Source: Peribacillus frigoritolerans (GTDB taxonomy: Bacteria > Bacillota > Bacilli > Bacillales > DSM-1321). From it: a stretch of DNA of 64,000 nucleotides. Below the pieces are notes generated by a model. The model saw only the letters and a program-made list of their open reading frames with translations, ran no database searches and was not told where the DNA came from. Below are positions 28,088 through 38,259 of the stretch, piece by piece; the first letter of the stretch is position 1, and each line of letters begins with the position of its first letter. Where the stretch lies: contig NZ_CP158190.1 in assembly GCF_040250305.1 (NCBI RefSeq), forward strand, positions 2,512,001 through 2,576,000. Reading direction: 5' to 3'. The position numbers and the translations under genes were made by a program.

Positions 28088-28695
28088 TGATGAAATTTGA
28101 AAAGATTATTATGGGTAAAACCATTGTAGTGACTGCCGAAAAAGAATTAGAACCTCAAATAGAAAATTTGTTTGCTATATTAGAACAGGTAGATTGTAAT
28201 AAATTAATTCATGGATTCTCTCTTCAAGTTGGTTGGTCTGTCTATTATTTACATGAGAGAGAAACCGGGAATTTTATATTGACTTCTCCTGATTACTCTA
28301 GAAATCCATTTGAAGATATAACAGAAGATTTAACTTTAGCATTGTGGGTACAACTAGAACAAGGTCATTTTTTGAGAAAGATAAATGTCGATGGTTTATC
28401 AATAAAATTTAGTGATAAAATCATACTTACTAAAGGTGTACTAGAACTTGAGAAAATATATTTACAAAGAAATAGAGATGTTGAAAAAGGAGATTCAGGT
28501 TGGTATATAGGTCCTGTAGAGGATAATAATACTACAGAGTTGTATGCTCTATATGCTTATCAACTACTAAAAATTAAACCAGAAATCATTCAAGTTCTTG
28601 CTTTACCAAATGACTATTTGGTTGTTTTTGAAGGTCATGAAATAAAAGCAGTATTAAACGAAAACGATGTAGATGTTTTTAAAGGCTCTATATAG
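28087..28695 (+). CDS. Immunity protein, possibly Imm33-like
   Basis: A 202-residue protein. The C-terminal part (GDSGWYIGPVEDNNTTELYA, then ALPNDYLVVFEGHEIKAV) resembles the Imm33/DUF2185 domain; the N-terminal part (KIIMGKTIVVTAEKELEPQI) is unassigned. It follows the HNH tip with a stop/start overlap and has GAGGAGAGG before the ATG. Confidence 0.62.
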   Translation: MMKFEKIIMGKTIVVTAEKELEPQIENLFAILEQVDCNKLIHGFSLQVGWSVYYLHERETGNFILTSPDYSRNPFEDITEDLTLALWVQLEQGHFLRKINVDGLSIKFSDKIILTKGVLELEKIYLQRNRDVEKGDSGWYIGPVEDNNTTELYALYAYQLLKIKPEIIQVLALPNDYLVVFEGHEIKAVLNENDVDVFKGSI

Positions 28696-28895
28696 ATTTT
28701 ATTTACGGGAATTTAAGTTACACAACTAAACTATACAGGAAGTAAAACATTGAATAAAGCACTTGATTGTCAAACGGACAACAGGTGCTTTTTGTTTTAT
28801 GTGAGAAATTGCTATGGACGACAGAAAATACTAATGAAAAATTCATAACTCATGATGGTTGTACCATCAAAGCATTCTGTTTTAATACTTAGTTT
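28696..28895 (+). repeat. Spacer repeat type AB, copy 2 (short, order reversed)
   Basis: Terminator B (28758-28794) comes before a partial hairpin A (TGATGG-TTGTA-CCATCA, 28853-28869), the reverse of the usual order, and the conserved middle is missing. This looks like a rearranged spacer. Confidence 0.6.
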
Positions 28896-29408
28896 GTGAA
28901 AATAATAAAGATAAATAGGAGGGATAAGGAAAGTAAGATAACTGAAATAACAGGGGCAAATTTTGGAAAGCATATCATTAAAGGAAAGAATGGAAGGAAA
29001 GAACTTGATCCAAATGTACGCTATATAACTGAGGAAAATTATAAATATACAACTGATGAACTTGGTAGAATAGTAGATGTAAATGCAGAAGAATTAATAT
29101 ACTTGAAAAAGGAACAAGAAAAACAGCGATGCAAGTGGCAGTAGGTCGAGAAGAAGGTTGTTTGATGATGATGGTGGACACTTGATAGGAACTCAGTTTC
29201 GTGGTTCGGGAGATATTGATAATTTGCTTGCTTGAATAGGCAAATTAATCGCTCTGGTGGGGAGTGGTACAAGATGGAGACTGAGTGGGCAAACGCTCTG
29301 AAAGAGATTCCTGGGACTTCATTAAGACCAGATTCATATAAAGTAGTTTATGAGATTGAAGGTAAAGGAATATTTAAGAAAACCATTGAAAATAGAGCAG
29401 GAAGTAGA
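28896..29408 (+). pseudogene. Decayed DNA/RNA non-specific endonuclease tip
   Basis: Pieces in different frames match the tip at 24900-25330: DPNVRYITEENYKYTTDELG, then GGHLIGTQFRGSGDIDN, then EWANALKEIPGTSLRPDSYK. At least three frameshifts separate them (near 29100, 29160 and 29235). The toxin stop has also been lost, so it runs into the immunity remnant. Confidence 0.72.
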
Positions 29409-29861
29409 GAGATAGCTGAAACAGTTAATGAAATTATTCCAGAAGATTGGAATAAATTTTATTTTTATGCTCAAATATCAGAAAATGGAGGAGGAACTTA
29501 CTTTTTTTTATAATACACTTGAAAATAAGCAATATAAATATAGTTTAGAAATTCCTTTCAAATATCAAATTGATGAAGATGAATTTGAGAGAAAAGAAGA
29601 TGTTTTATATAAATTGAGTAAGGAGCTTAGAAAGGTTTTTAAAGATAATGAGCAAGTACTTTGGTATTCTTTTACAATGTCTCTAGAGAGTAGTGGGAAA
29701 TTTAAGTTACATTATGATTATACAAATTGGTTTGATACAGATTATAGTTTTAGTGACCAGATGATTATTTGGAAAAATAAATATTTAGGTGACCATCTGA
29801 TGAAAATTATAAAGCATTAATTGATAAGTATCATGATGAATTTCCAAATAATCCGATTTAA
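29409..29861 (+). pseudogene. Frameshifted YezG-type immunity gene
   Basis: REIAETVNEIIPEDWNKFYF is in one frame and YNTLENKQYKYSLEIPFKYQ in the next. The break is in a run of eight T (29502-29509); seven T would restore the frame. A second one-base loss near 29793 interrupts DENYKALIDKYHDEFPNNPI. The N-terminal codons are missing. It is one of the few immunity genes here that is broken together with its toxin. Confidence 0.72.
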
Positions 29862-30280
29862 TTAAATAGAACAGGACAGAAAAAGAAATTTTCATTTTGA
29901 AGAATTGATCTATGATGGTTGTACCATCATAAGCTACTGCTTGCACCCCCATCTCTCGACACAATAAAATAAGTCACACGAGCTTAGGCGAGATGACATT
30001 TTACTGGTTGATGAATATTAACACATGGAATGGACACGAAACTAACGAACTCGTACAAACTCGTAAGTTTTAACGTATTACTTGTCAAGACATATAAAAG
30101 GTGTCGTACTATTACTACAAAACAAATTTAATGCTACTTAAAAACTTATAAACTTTAAGCACTTGATTGTCTACTAAGGCAACAAGTGCTGTTTTGCATT
30201 TTAGAGTGAATTATAAAAAGACAACTATAATTTTATAATTGCACGAAGTGTTAAACTTTTATAGATTGTAATGGCTATGT
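29862..30280 (+). repeat. Spacer repeat type AB, copy 3
   Basis: Hairpin A (TATGATGG-TTGTA-CCATCATA, 29911-29931), the conserved GAGCTTAGGCGAGATGACAT middle, and terminator B (30158-30196). No gene. Confidence 0.75.
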
Positions 30281-30911
30281 AAAAAAATATAGGTGAAGAA
30301 ATAGGTAAAAAAGAAATCCCTAAACGGATAAGTATGGAACAGACCTCCCTCGTAGGAGGACCAAGCCTTCGCCAAGTTGTGATAGAAACATACCATTAAG
30401 GAAGCCAAGCAGAAATTCACGGTGAAGGGGATAGCAAAGTAGAGGCTGCTTCAGGGGAGAGTATTCCTAAGGGTATGGGTAAAGGTAGTGCTGAAGTATG
30501 TGAAGTTAAAACATTAGTGGACAACAGACTATTTACAAACGGAAGAAAAAATAGGTTAAAGTCTGATATTAGATATAAAATTTACAATTAACAACGAGAA
30601 CAGATAGATTGTCACACAGCAAAAACACACCTGGTAAAGTAAAAGGTCAAGACCATGCAGGGCATTTGGCAGGTGATAGGTTTGGAGGCTCACCTAAAAT
30701 TGACAATTTGGTTTCGCTATTATCTGATGTTAATTTGAAGCAATATAAGAAAATTGAAGAAGAATGGGCTGCAGCTTTAAAAGAAACATCTCCCAAAAAA
30801 GTAACAGTTAATGTTGATATAATTTATTCTGGGAGTGATATGCGTCCTGAAAAATTTAAATATATATATACTATTAATGGTAAAAGGAGCTCTAGAGTTC
30901 TTGAAAATTAA
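30281..30911 (+). pseudogene. Decayed cassette: linker plus second-type DNA/RNA endonuclease tip
   Basis: The linker part is broken by several indels (30300-30600) and a stretch of the tip is deleted. From 30609 a clean frame gives LSHSKNTPGKVKGQDHAGHL and GDRFGGSPKIDNLVS, the nuclease core, to the normal end SSRVLEN. This tip type always pairs with the MKEFED-type immunity gene, as here. Confidence 0.75.
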
Positions 30912-30932
30912 TCTAAGGAGTGAATTAGTAGT

Positions 30933-31388
30933 ATGAAAGAATTTGAAGATAAGTTTAGTGAATTGCAAGCAGATATGATATCCATATGTATGGAATATGT
31001 TGAAGATAGAGCTGATAAAGTGTATGTTTATGCTTCACGTGAAGAAGGAGTTACTGCGAGCGATTTTTTTTATATGATTAACGACAAGTATGTAGAGCCT
31101 CATAAATTGAATGATGCATTGGAGAATGGGGAAGAAAGATATGATGTATCTGCAGAACGAAATTTTATGGTATTAGATATCTTAAATGAAGATATCGGAA
31201 AAATCAAAGCATTGTGCAAAGAATATAAAAGAGATATGCCCACTGAGATGAAATTAATATATGATGTTAAGAGTGGGAACTTCAAAGCTGAATACAAGTA
31301 TGATTTAGTTTATACGCATGATGAGATTAAAACCGCCACTCATATTTTTAATGAGTGGTTTGATGAGATAAAAAATAATAACCTTTAA
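30933..31388 (+). CDS. Immunity protein of the MKEFED group (YezG-superfamily-like)
   Basis: A 151-residue acidic protein, one of five related copies in the array (also 39737, 41669, 46447, 53566). Features are SELQADMISICMEYVEDRAD near residues 9-28 and MPTEMKLIYDVKSGNFKAEY near 110-130. The layout resembles YezG/DUF600 proteins (helical start, then beta strands), so I infer the same superfamily. Intact, with AAGGAGTG before the ATG. Confidence 0.75.
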   Translation: MKEFEDKFSELQADMISICMEYVEDRADKVYVYASREEGVTASDFFYMINDKYVEPHKLNDALENGEERYDVSAERNFMVLDILNEDIGKIKALCKEYKRDMPTEMKLIYDVKSGNFKAEYKYDLVYTHDEIKTATHIFNEWFDEIKNNNL

Positions 31389-31812
31389 ATTGTTTACACT
31401 CGAAGATACGCTCTAATTTGAATTCATGACTCATCAAGGTTGTACCTTCAAGGTGTGTCAATGTAATTTTAATATTAGGTAATAAGATCGAGAATAGGGC
31501 GGGATAACATTTTAATAGATAGGATTCCTCATAGATGTCATACAGTCAACATTAAAACATGAAACTTAATGAATTATTTAGAAAATGAACTTAAAGCGCT
31601 TGATTGTCTATTAAAGACAACAAGTGCTTTTTAGCGTTAAAAATTAAAAGAGCACTATAATTTTTATAATACACTAAGTGTTAAATTAATTCTTGTCTGT
31701 AAATAGACTGTAATGACTGTGAACGGTGTATTACGAGAGCAGAGGAAAGAAGAGAATAATCTTTAACAATGGTTTTAAGGTAAGGTGAAATAGAAAATTA
31801 ATCCAATTATAT
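31389..31812 (+). repeat. Spacer repeat type AB, copy 4, with pre-linker block
   Basis: Degenerate hairpin A (CATCAAGG-TTGTA-CCTTCAAGG near 31431-31452), terminator B (31595-31632), then a block TAGACTGTAATGACTGTGAA near 31706 that recurs at 33724, 42546 and 47216 just before linker pieces. No gene. Confidence 0.72.
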
Positions 31813-32894
31813 ATGTGCCAGAAAGCCAAATACGAATTATACGTACTCCTCGCAGCCAACGGTCTCGGGGAAGCAGCCACCGGCAAAGACATGTTCGGCA
31901 ACCAGGTAACCGAGGAACAGCGCCAGAACGGCCTGTTGAAGGTGCTCGGAATCGGCGGTGTAGCTGGTGCGGCCAAAGTCGCCGATAAAGTACGAGTGGT
32001 ACAAAGTTCGTCCCTTACAGCAAGGAGGTTGCGCAAAAGCAGGTTCAGAAGGTTCAAGCTACAATAACAGACATAGCGAGATCAGGAAAAACCACGTTAA
32101 AAAATATAGGTGACGAACTAGGTAAAAAAGAAATACCTAAACGGATAAGTATGGAACAAGTTTCCCTCGCAGGAGGACCAAACCTTCCCCAAATTGTAAT
32201 GGAAAAGCAGACAATTAAGGAAGCCTATCAGAAATTCACGGTGAAGGATAGAAAAGTAGAGGGTGTTTCAGGGGAGAGTATTTCTAAGGGTACGGATAAT
32301 AGGGGTGCTGAAGTTCCACCTGCCTTTAGACAAACTGAATTTGCTAGTTCGTATGAAGCGAGGCTTAATCAGACACCTGCATTAGAGAATTCAAAGGTTG
32401 AATTTGAGGGAATAAGGGGTGAATCTAAGGGAATACTTAAGCCGCCACCAGACCGTCAATTAAAACAAATTTTAGATGAAGTTGGGATTGATGGCATCCA
32501 ATATAAAAATGCTGTTCCTGATTTTTCACCGACAGCAAAAGCACAAGTTGAAATCAACTATATGCTTGAAGGAAAAGGAACTTATGGAGGGAAAGCCAGA
32601 CGAGCTAATTTTGTTCAATCAGACCAAAAATTAGCTGATCAACTTAATAATTCACCTGAATTAGCAAGCCAATTTGGGATGGAGTCTGGTAAAATTAGTG
32701 CAAGAGATATAAAGAAATATCGAGAAAATAATAAATTAACATGGCATGAATTAAATGATGTTAAAACAATGCAACTTGTGCCAACAAAAATAAATAGTGA
32801 ATTCGGACATCTGGGTGGTGTATGAGAAATAAATGCAGGAGCTTTTATACCTGGAGGGTTTGCTAATAAACAAAAAGAGGAGATTTTAAAATGA
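31813..32894 (+). pseudogene. Orphan toxin cassette with WHH-family nuclease tip, nonsense codon
   Basis: Longer linker copy (LLAANGLGEAATGKDMFGNQ), a frameshift near 31991, then QATITDIARSGKTTLKNIGD and a tip ending LTWHELNDVKTMQLVP ... GHLGGV. TGA at 32823-32825 interrupts the frame, which then continues as EINAGAFIPGGFANKQKEEI to a TGA that overlaps the immunity ATG (32891). The WH-E/H-GG signature is the same family as the tip of the full-length toxin but the sequence is quite different. Confidence 0.75.
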
Positions 32895-33352
32895 CTATAA
32901 ACGACCCAATTTTTGGTGAACTTGAGTATGGTTGGGCTAAGGATACCACTATTCATTTTTTTGGTAAAGAAACTGAGATATCTTTGATGATAGATGGTGA
33001 AGAAGATGGAAAGTTTGATGAAGAGCAGTATATGGCATATCAAGCATTTATGCAAAAATGGGAGGATTTACAGCTAAGTTTATTGCAATCAATTTTAGAC
33101 TATTACAAACAAAAGCGACATGAACTAGGTTATGATATTGGATTAAATGAAAATTATCCATTAGTTGAAACAACTAATCAAATACTAGAAATGATAACTT
33201 TAGATGGAATTGTTGTTCCTTATGCGGATATTTTTGAGGGGCGAGATATTGGAATTACATTTAATTGTACATGGGATATAGAAAATGGATTAGGGCTTCG
33301 TCTATTAAATGAAAAAATAATTGAAGTAGGTTACCAGGACGTTGCAATTTAA
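32891..33352 (+). CDS. DUF6985/DUF2004-like immunity protein
   Basis: A 153-residue protein (FGELEYGWAKDTTIHFFGKE at the start; ITFNCTWDIENGLGLRLLNE near the end) resembling DUF6985/DUF2004 proteins that accompany WHH nucleases. ATGA overlap with the toxin frame and GAGGAG upstream. Intact although the toxin has a nonsense codon. Confidence 0.7.
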   Translation: MTINDPIFGELEYGWAKDTTIHFFGKETEISLMIDGEEDGKFDEEQYMAYQAFMQKWEDLQLSLLQSILDYYKQKRHELGYDIGLNENYPLVETTNQILEMITLDGIVVPYADIFEGRDIGITFNCTWDIENGLGLRLLNEKIIEVGYQDVAI

Positions 33353-33853
33353 AATCGCTGTTAAAAAGTAAAGACTCATGATGGTTGTACCATCATAGAG
33401 TATTACGTGCAAAGATGGAATAGAAAAAGAAGTACGAGCTTAGGTGATATGACATTTTACTGGGCGATGAATATAAACACATGAATTGTATATTAAACTA
33501 GCGAACTCGTACAAATTCGTAAGTTTTAACGTAGTATTTGTCTCGACATATAAAAGTTGTCATACTGTTACTATGAAACTTACAAATTTAATGTTACTTA
33601 AAAACAAATCAACTTAAAGCGCTTGATTGTCAACTAAAGGCAACGAGTGCTTTTTAGCGTTATAGCGTTAAAAATTAAAAGAGCATAATACACTAGAGTT
33701 AAATTTTTATTGTCGTGTATATAGACTGTAATGACTGTGACAGTGTATGAGTAGAGAAAAAAAGGAAACTATCTTTAATAATGGTTTTAGGGTAAAGTAA
33801 AATGGGATATTAATCCAATAATTTATCTGCCATGAAACCAAGTGCGATCTGTA
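33353..33853 (+). repeat. Spacer repeat type AB, copy 5, with pre-linker block
   Basis: Hairpin A (CTCATGATGG-TTGTA-CCATCATAGAG, 33375-33400), conserved middle, terminator B (about 33618-33657), and the TAGACTGTAATGACTGTGA block at 33724. Confidence 0.75.
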
Positions 33854-34839
33854 CGGCTTAACCGCAGCCGCCTCGGTGAAGCGGCCACAGGCAAAGACAT
33901 GTTCGGCAACCAACTACCGAGGAACAGCGCCAGAATGGGCTGTTGATGGCACTAGGGATCGGCGGTGTGGCTGGTGTGGCCAAAGTCGCTGGTAAAGTGG
34001 CAAGTGGTACAAAGTTCGTCCCTTACAGTAAGGAATTTGCGCAAAAGCAGGTTCAGAAGGTTCAAGCTACAATAACAGACATAGCGAGATCAGGAAAAAC
34101 CACGATAAAAAATATAGGTGAAGCAATCGGTAAAAAAGAAATCCCTAAACGGATAAGTATGGAACAAGTATCCCTCGCAGGAGGACCAACCCTTCGCCAA
34201 GTTATGATGGAAAAGCAGACAATTAAGGAAGCCTATCAGAAATTCACGGTGAAGGATGGCAAAGTAGAGGCTGCTTCAGGGGAGAGTATTCCTAAGGGTA
34301 CGGGTAATATATCAAACAATAATGTAAGTTTAAATCGAATAGATTATTTGCATGATAAATATGGAAGATTTACTTCAGAAGATTTAAATCATAGAATTAA
34401 CTTACGTGGTGCTCTAGCACAAGAAGTTGAAAGATTAAATAAACTTGGCATTTCTAAAAGAGAGATGGGACCTGCAATTGCTGGAACTTTTGATAAAACA
34501 ACAGGTAAATATTACTTTGGAATCAATAATACTACCGGTAAGATTCCAGAAAAGTTACACTCTTTAATAGAACAACGCATAATAAATATGCCGAAAGATA
34601 TTAAAGAAGGATATACATTTACGTATGGGGCTGGATCTCACGCAGAAGTTTACTCATTAAATCAAGCGTTACTTGCAAATCCTCAAGCAAGTTCTTCAAA
34701 TTTTAACACTCATGTAGTATGATCTGGTAAAAAATTGAAACCGGCTGGCATGATGATGCCAACTTGCCCACATTGTAATTATATTACTGAAGGATTTGAA
34801 TTTAGTTCAGAGGTGAAAAAGATTGAAAGATCAAATTGA
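33854..34839 (+). pseudogene. Orphan toxin cassette with YwqJ-type deaminase tip, split by TGA
   Basis: Linker (ALGIGGVAGVAKVAGKVASG, with frameshifts before 33943) then a deaminase-like tip: GRFTSEDLNHRINLRGALAQ, and GAGSHAEVYSLNQALL with the HAE zinc motif. TGA at 34720-34722 interrupts it; the same frame continues SGKKLKPAGMMMPTCPHCNY with the CxxC zinc motif and stops at 34839. The stop therefore separates two halves of the zinc site, so the protein is inactive unless the TGA is read through. The YwqK- and YwqL-type genes that follow support the assignment. Confidence 0.8.
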
Positions 34840-35284
34840 AATTTTAAGTAAAGAATATGTTATAGAACATGGAACCGACTTTGACGAAGATTTATGGTTT
34901 ACATCTTATAGCGATGAAGTTTTAGATAATCCGGAAGACGAAAATGGGAAACCTTTTACCGGTTTAGCTTATGAGTTGTATGATAATGGGAATTTAATAT
35001 ATTATACAAATTATGTAAAAGGTTTTATAGAGGGCCAGTTAATAGAGTTTTATAAAAATGGAAATATAAAATCCGTGAAAAATTTAATACATGGACAAAT
35101 TAATGGTACCGAAAGAATCTGGTACGAAAGTGGAGAATTAAAATTTGAAGGAAAATATAAATTCGGTATAGCTCTTCATTATGTGGAATGGGATGATAAA
35201 GGTCGTATCATCAAGCAAAAACTTTCTCCAACAGACACAGATTTAAAATTGATTGAATCTTTTTCTAAACGTGATACTCTATGA
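34823..35284 (+). CDS. MORN-repeat immunity protein (YwqK-like)
   Basis: A 153-residue protein with MORN-type repeats (YELYDNGNLIYYTNYVKGF, then GQLIEFYKNGNIKSVKNLIH and GTERIWYESGELKFEGKYKF). YwqK is the antitoxin of the YwqJ deaminase. The TTG start (AGAGGTG upstream) lies inside the end of the toxin frame, as expected for a cognate pair. Intact. Confidence 0.85.
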   Translation: MKDQIEILSKEYVIEHGTDFDEDLWFTSYSDEVLDNPEDENGKPFTGLAYELYDNGNLIYYTNYVKGFIEGQLIEFYKNGNIKSVKNLIHGQINGTERIWYESGELKFEGKYKFGIALHYVEWDDKGRIIKQKLSPTDTDLKLIESFSKRDTL

Positions 35285-35982
35285 AGAATGTAGATTCAAA
35301 CAATATAAAATTGTTAAATCAATTTACTAATATTCAAATTGAATTATTATCCGATGTAACTCTTGAGAATAGTTTTGACATTAGTGAAATCCAAACCATT
35401 GCTGGGGTAGATTTAGCTTACTGGGATGTAAATAAAACGACGTATGGTACATGTTGTATAGTTATGATTGATTATAATACAAAGGAAGTTGTCGAAAAGG
35501 TATATAGTTATGGAGAAATAAATGTTCCTTATATTTCAGGTTTCCTTGCTTTTCGAGAGTTGCCTCTAGTACTTGAAGCCGCGAAGAAATTATCTAATGA
35601 ACCTGATTTATATATGTTTGATGGAAATGGGTATCTACATTATCGTCACATGGGAATTGCTACTCATGCTTCAATGTATTTAAAAAAACCAACTATTGGT
35701 GTGGCAAAGAGCTATTTAAAAATAGAAAATGTTGACTTTACGATGCCTGAAAATGAAGTGGGTTCGTATACTGACATCTTAATTCATGGTAATGTTTATG
35801 GCAGAACTTTGAGGACTTCCTATCATGTAAAACCAATTTTTGTTTCATGTGGGAACTGGATTGATTTAGAAACTAGTACGGAGATTGTCATGAACTGTAT
35901 CAATCAAGAGAGTCGTTTACCCATTCCTATTAGATTAGCAGATATAGAAACACATAAAGTGAGAAAACAATTATTTAAATGA
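35281..35982 (+). CDS. ywqL: Endonuclease V (YwqL/Nfi family)
   Basis: A 233-residue DNA repair nuclease that cuts near deoxyinosine. Catalytic acids Asp44 (AGVDLAYWD), Glu93 (FRELPL) and Asp114 (FDGNGYLHYRHMG) are in place; the usual HPR of the last motif reads HYR. Gene order deaminase-immunity-endonuclease V equals B. subtilis ywqJ-ywqK-ywqL. A deaminase toxin makes the substrates this enzyme repairs, so it may act as a second layer of self-protection (inference). ATGA overlap with the immunity gene. Confidence 0.88.
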   Translation: MKNVDSNNIKLLNQFTNIQIELLSDVTLENSFDISEIQTIAGVDLAYWDVNKTTYGTCCIVMIDYNTKEVVEKVYSYGEINVPYISGFLAFRELPLVLEAAKKLSNEPDLYMFDGNGYLHYRHMGIATHASMYLKKPTIGVAKSYLKIENVDFTMPENEVGSYTDILIHGNVYGRTLRTSYHVKPIFVSCGNWIDLETSTEIVMNCINQESRLPIPIRLADIETHKVRKQLFK

Positions 35983-36261
35983 AGAATAATGTAAGTAGAC
36001 ATAGGACAAGTAAACAAAATTTTTGCGATAACTTGTTGAAAATCGAAAGCTTATGAGGTTTGTACGATCATAAAGTATTATAGCGAAATTTAGGCGGGAT
36101 GACATTTTTTACGCAGGGAACATACCTAAAAAGAAAGCACTTGATTGTCTATTTGGCAACAGGTCCTTTTGCGTTTAATATGATTTATCAAAAGGTCGGG
36201 ATGAGAGTATACGAAAGTGGTTGGTTAACCTGACATAAAAAGTAAAACCAAAATACTACTC
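35983..36261 (+). repeat. Spacer repeat type AB, copy 6 (degenerate)
   Basis: A weak hairpin A (near 36048-36076), the TTTAGGCGGGATGACATTTT motif and a weak terminator B (AGCACTTGATTGTC, 36137-36172), then a block GGTCGGGATGAGAGTATACG that recurs near 48806 before another linker piece. Confidence 0.65.
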
Positions 36262-37364
36262 CCGGAGTCGATCTAGTAACGGGCCGAAAGAATCGCCGCC
36301 GGCGCCATGGCAGCCGCTGGATTAATCCCCGTCGTCGGCTGGGCCGGCCGGGCCATCAAAGGCGGCACGCCCTATACAAAACGGCCAAAGGACTCAACGC
36401 AGCGAACCACGCGCTCGATGCCTATAAAACGACAAAAGGCTTTAGTCTCCTCCAGAAAACCGAATACGGAATATACGGACTCCTCGCAGCCAACGGCCTC
36501 TTTGAGACGGCCACCGGCAAAGACATGTTCGGCAACCAGCTAACCGAGGAACAGCGCCAGAACGGCCTTTTGATGGCACTCGGAATCGGCGGTGTGGCAG
36601 GTGCGGCGAAGGTCGCCGATAAAGTAGTGAGTGGTACAAAGTTCATCCCTTACAGTAAGGAATTTGCGCAAAAGCAGGTTCAGAAAGCAAAAGCATTCGG
36701 CAGACAAATCGGCAATGTGGAAGTACCTCTCCGGATTAGGGTCGAAGAATTAGCCACGGCGTATGGAAACAACTATAAACATGTCACATTTGATAAAACG
36801 ACGGTTAAGGAAATTGTTCAGAAGTTTGCGGTGAAGAGCAATGGTGATAAGGGTATGGGTGTTTTGTACCATGTCCAAAGAATCTCAGAAATAGAAGTCA
36901 AGTTCAAGCAAAATCCTAAACACAATGCAGAAGAATTCGCAAGACAGTTAAAAGACCAAGAAAAAGGGTTGAATGGTTTAACTATTGATGAGTATTTAAA
37001 GAATAGAGAAAGATATATAGAAGAAGGAAGAGCTTTAGAAGGGAATGTAGCTCAAAAGGCTGCAAGAGTAAAAGCTTATTTAGATAAAGTTGATGAGTTA
37101 AGGGAGACAGGCTTATCTAGAAAAGAATCAGAAAAGCAGGCTACGGTATGGATGAATGAACAGGCTGCTTTACATAATCCAGATCAAATTGCGGGTGGCA
37201 ATCCACTTGATATTGGTGGAATGGGAAAAAAGGGTTAATTCATCCCTTGGTTCGCAATGGAGATATAGAATTGATGTTATAGATGAACAAATAAAATCTA
37301 TTGCAGCTAGTATGACGGAAGTGGATAAAAATCAATATACTTAAATGTGAAATTAATACAATGA
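36262..37364 (+). pseudogene. Orphan toxin cassette with Ntox15 tip, several frameshifts
   Basis: The longest linker copy, reaching back into the pre-toxin TG region (GVDLVTG then a deletion of about 17 bases near 36284). A one-base loss near 36367 shifts frame. From 36525 a clean frame gives the alternative linker (AFGRQIGNVEVPLRIRVEEL), which matches the full-length toxin, then KERQ-free helical sequence and HNPDQIAGG, the HxxD motif of Ntox15 nucleases. Frameshifts near 37228 and 37333 break the end (NSSLGSQWRYRIDVID). Confidence 0.75.
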
Positions 37365-37383
37365 AATAGAGGTGATTATAAAA

Positions 37384-37932
37384 ATGTCAACTAACATTTT
37401 TGATAACTTTAAATTATTTGAAAAAGCACAAGCAGAAACTATTAATAATTTCAATGGTTACATACCTGAACAAGTATTAGAAGTGTGGAATAAATATGGT
37501 TTTGGTAGTATTTTAAACGGTTATTTAAATATTGTTAACCCAGAAAAATATCAGGAACTATTAAAGGATGTATATGTAAGAAACGAGGATGCTCTAGTAT
37601 TGTTTACTACATCAATGGGAGATCTTGTTGTTTGGGAACATAATAAATATTTAATTTTACTTAATTTTAGAAAGGGTGAAATTAAAGGGATATCGTCCGG
37701 TTTTAAATATTTCTTTCCTGATTTAGAAGATGAATCATTTTACCAAGAAATTTTAGATTGGAATCCTTATCCTGAAGCAGTTGATAAATATGGAGAACCA
37801 GATTTTGATGAATGCTTTGGTTATACCCCTCTCCTTGGATTAGGTGGACCTGAGAATGTGGAAAACTTGAAAAAGGTGAAACTTATTGAGCATATTTATC
37901 TAATTACTCAATTCATGGGACCAATCGAATAA
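37384..37932 (+). CDS. Tdi1-like immunity protein (GAD-like / DUF1851)
   Basis: A 182-residue protein of the Tdi1 type: GAD-like start (PEQVLEVWNKYGFGSILNGY) and C-terminal FDECFGYTPLLGLGG then LIEHIYLITQFMGPIE. Tdi1 neutralises the Ntox15 DNase Tde1 of Agrobacterium, so the pairing with the Ntox15 tip is right. Start ATG 37384 follows AGAGGTG. A paralogue with the same last 50 residues lies at 43503. Confidence 0.82.
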   Translation: MSTNIFDNFKLFEKAQAETINNFNGYIPEQVLEVWNKYGFGSILNGYLNIVNPEKYQELLKDVYVRNEDALVLFTTSMGDLVVWEHNKYLILLNFRKGEIKGISSGFKYFFPDLEDESFYQEILDWNPYPEAVDKYGEPDFDECFGYTPLLGLGGPENVENLKKVKLIEHIYLITQFMGPIE

Positions 37933-38259
37933 GGGAGAGTCAATGAAGTTGAAAAGATGGTTGATGATTACAAGTGACTATCAAAAGTAAATGAATCCAG
38001 GGACTTTTTTTGGGGTTAAGTCAAAAAGCCTAAAATTCAGGGGCTTATCGTTTTTTTCGATAAGCTCTTTTAATTTGGTGAAAAAAGAATCATAAATACT
38101 AGAAACTGGTTATATGAGAAAGTAGAAAAGAAATATTAATCCCCAAGTAACACCCCAAGGATAAGACAGACATAGTAACAAAGAAACTAAAATCCTCCCC
38201 TACCAGTAAGGAATATTGGAGATATGGACATTTGAAAATTGAGCAGGAGGTAGGTAAGT
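37933..38259 (+). terminator. Intergenic stretch with terminator before an orphan immunity gene
   Basis: GGCTTATCG and CGATAAGCTC form a hairpin at 38042-38070 followed by TTTT. The rest holds no gene; GAGCAGGAGG before the next ATG is that gene's ribosome binding site. Confidence 0.6.

Noticed and set aside
29039..29272. Minus-strand frames around 29.0-29.3 kb
   Set aside because: They are shadows of the decayed endonuclease tip, which matches its paralogues on the plus strand.
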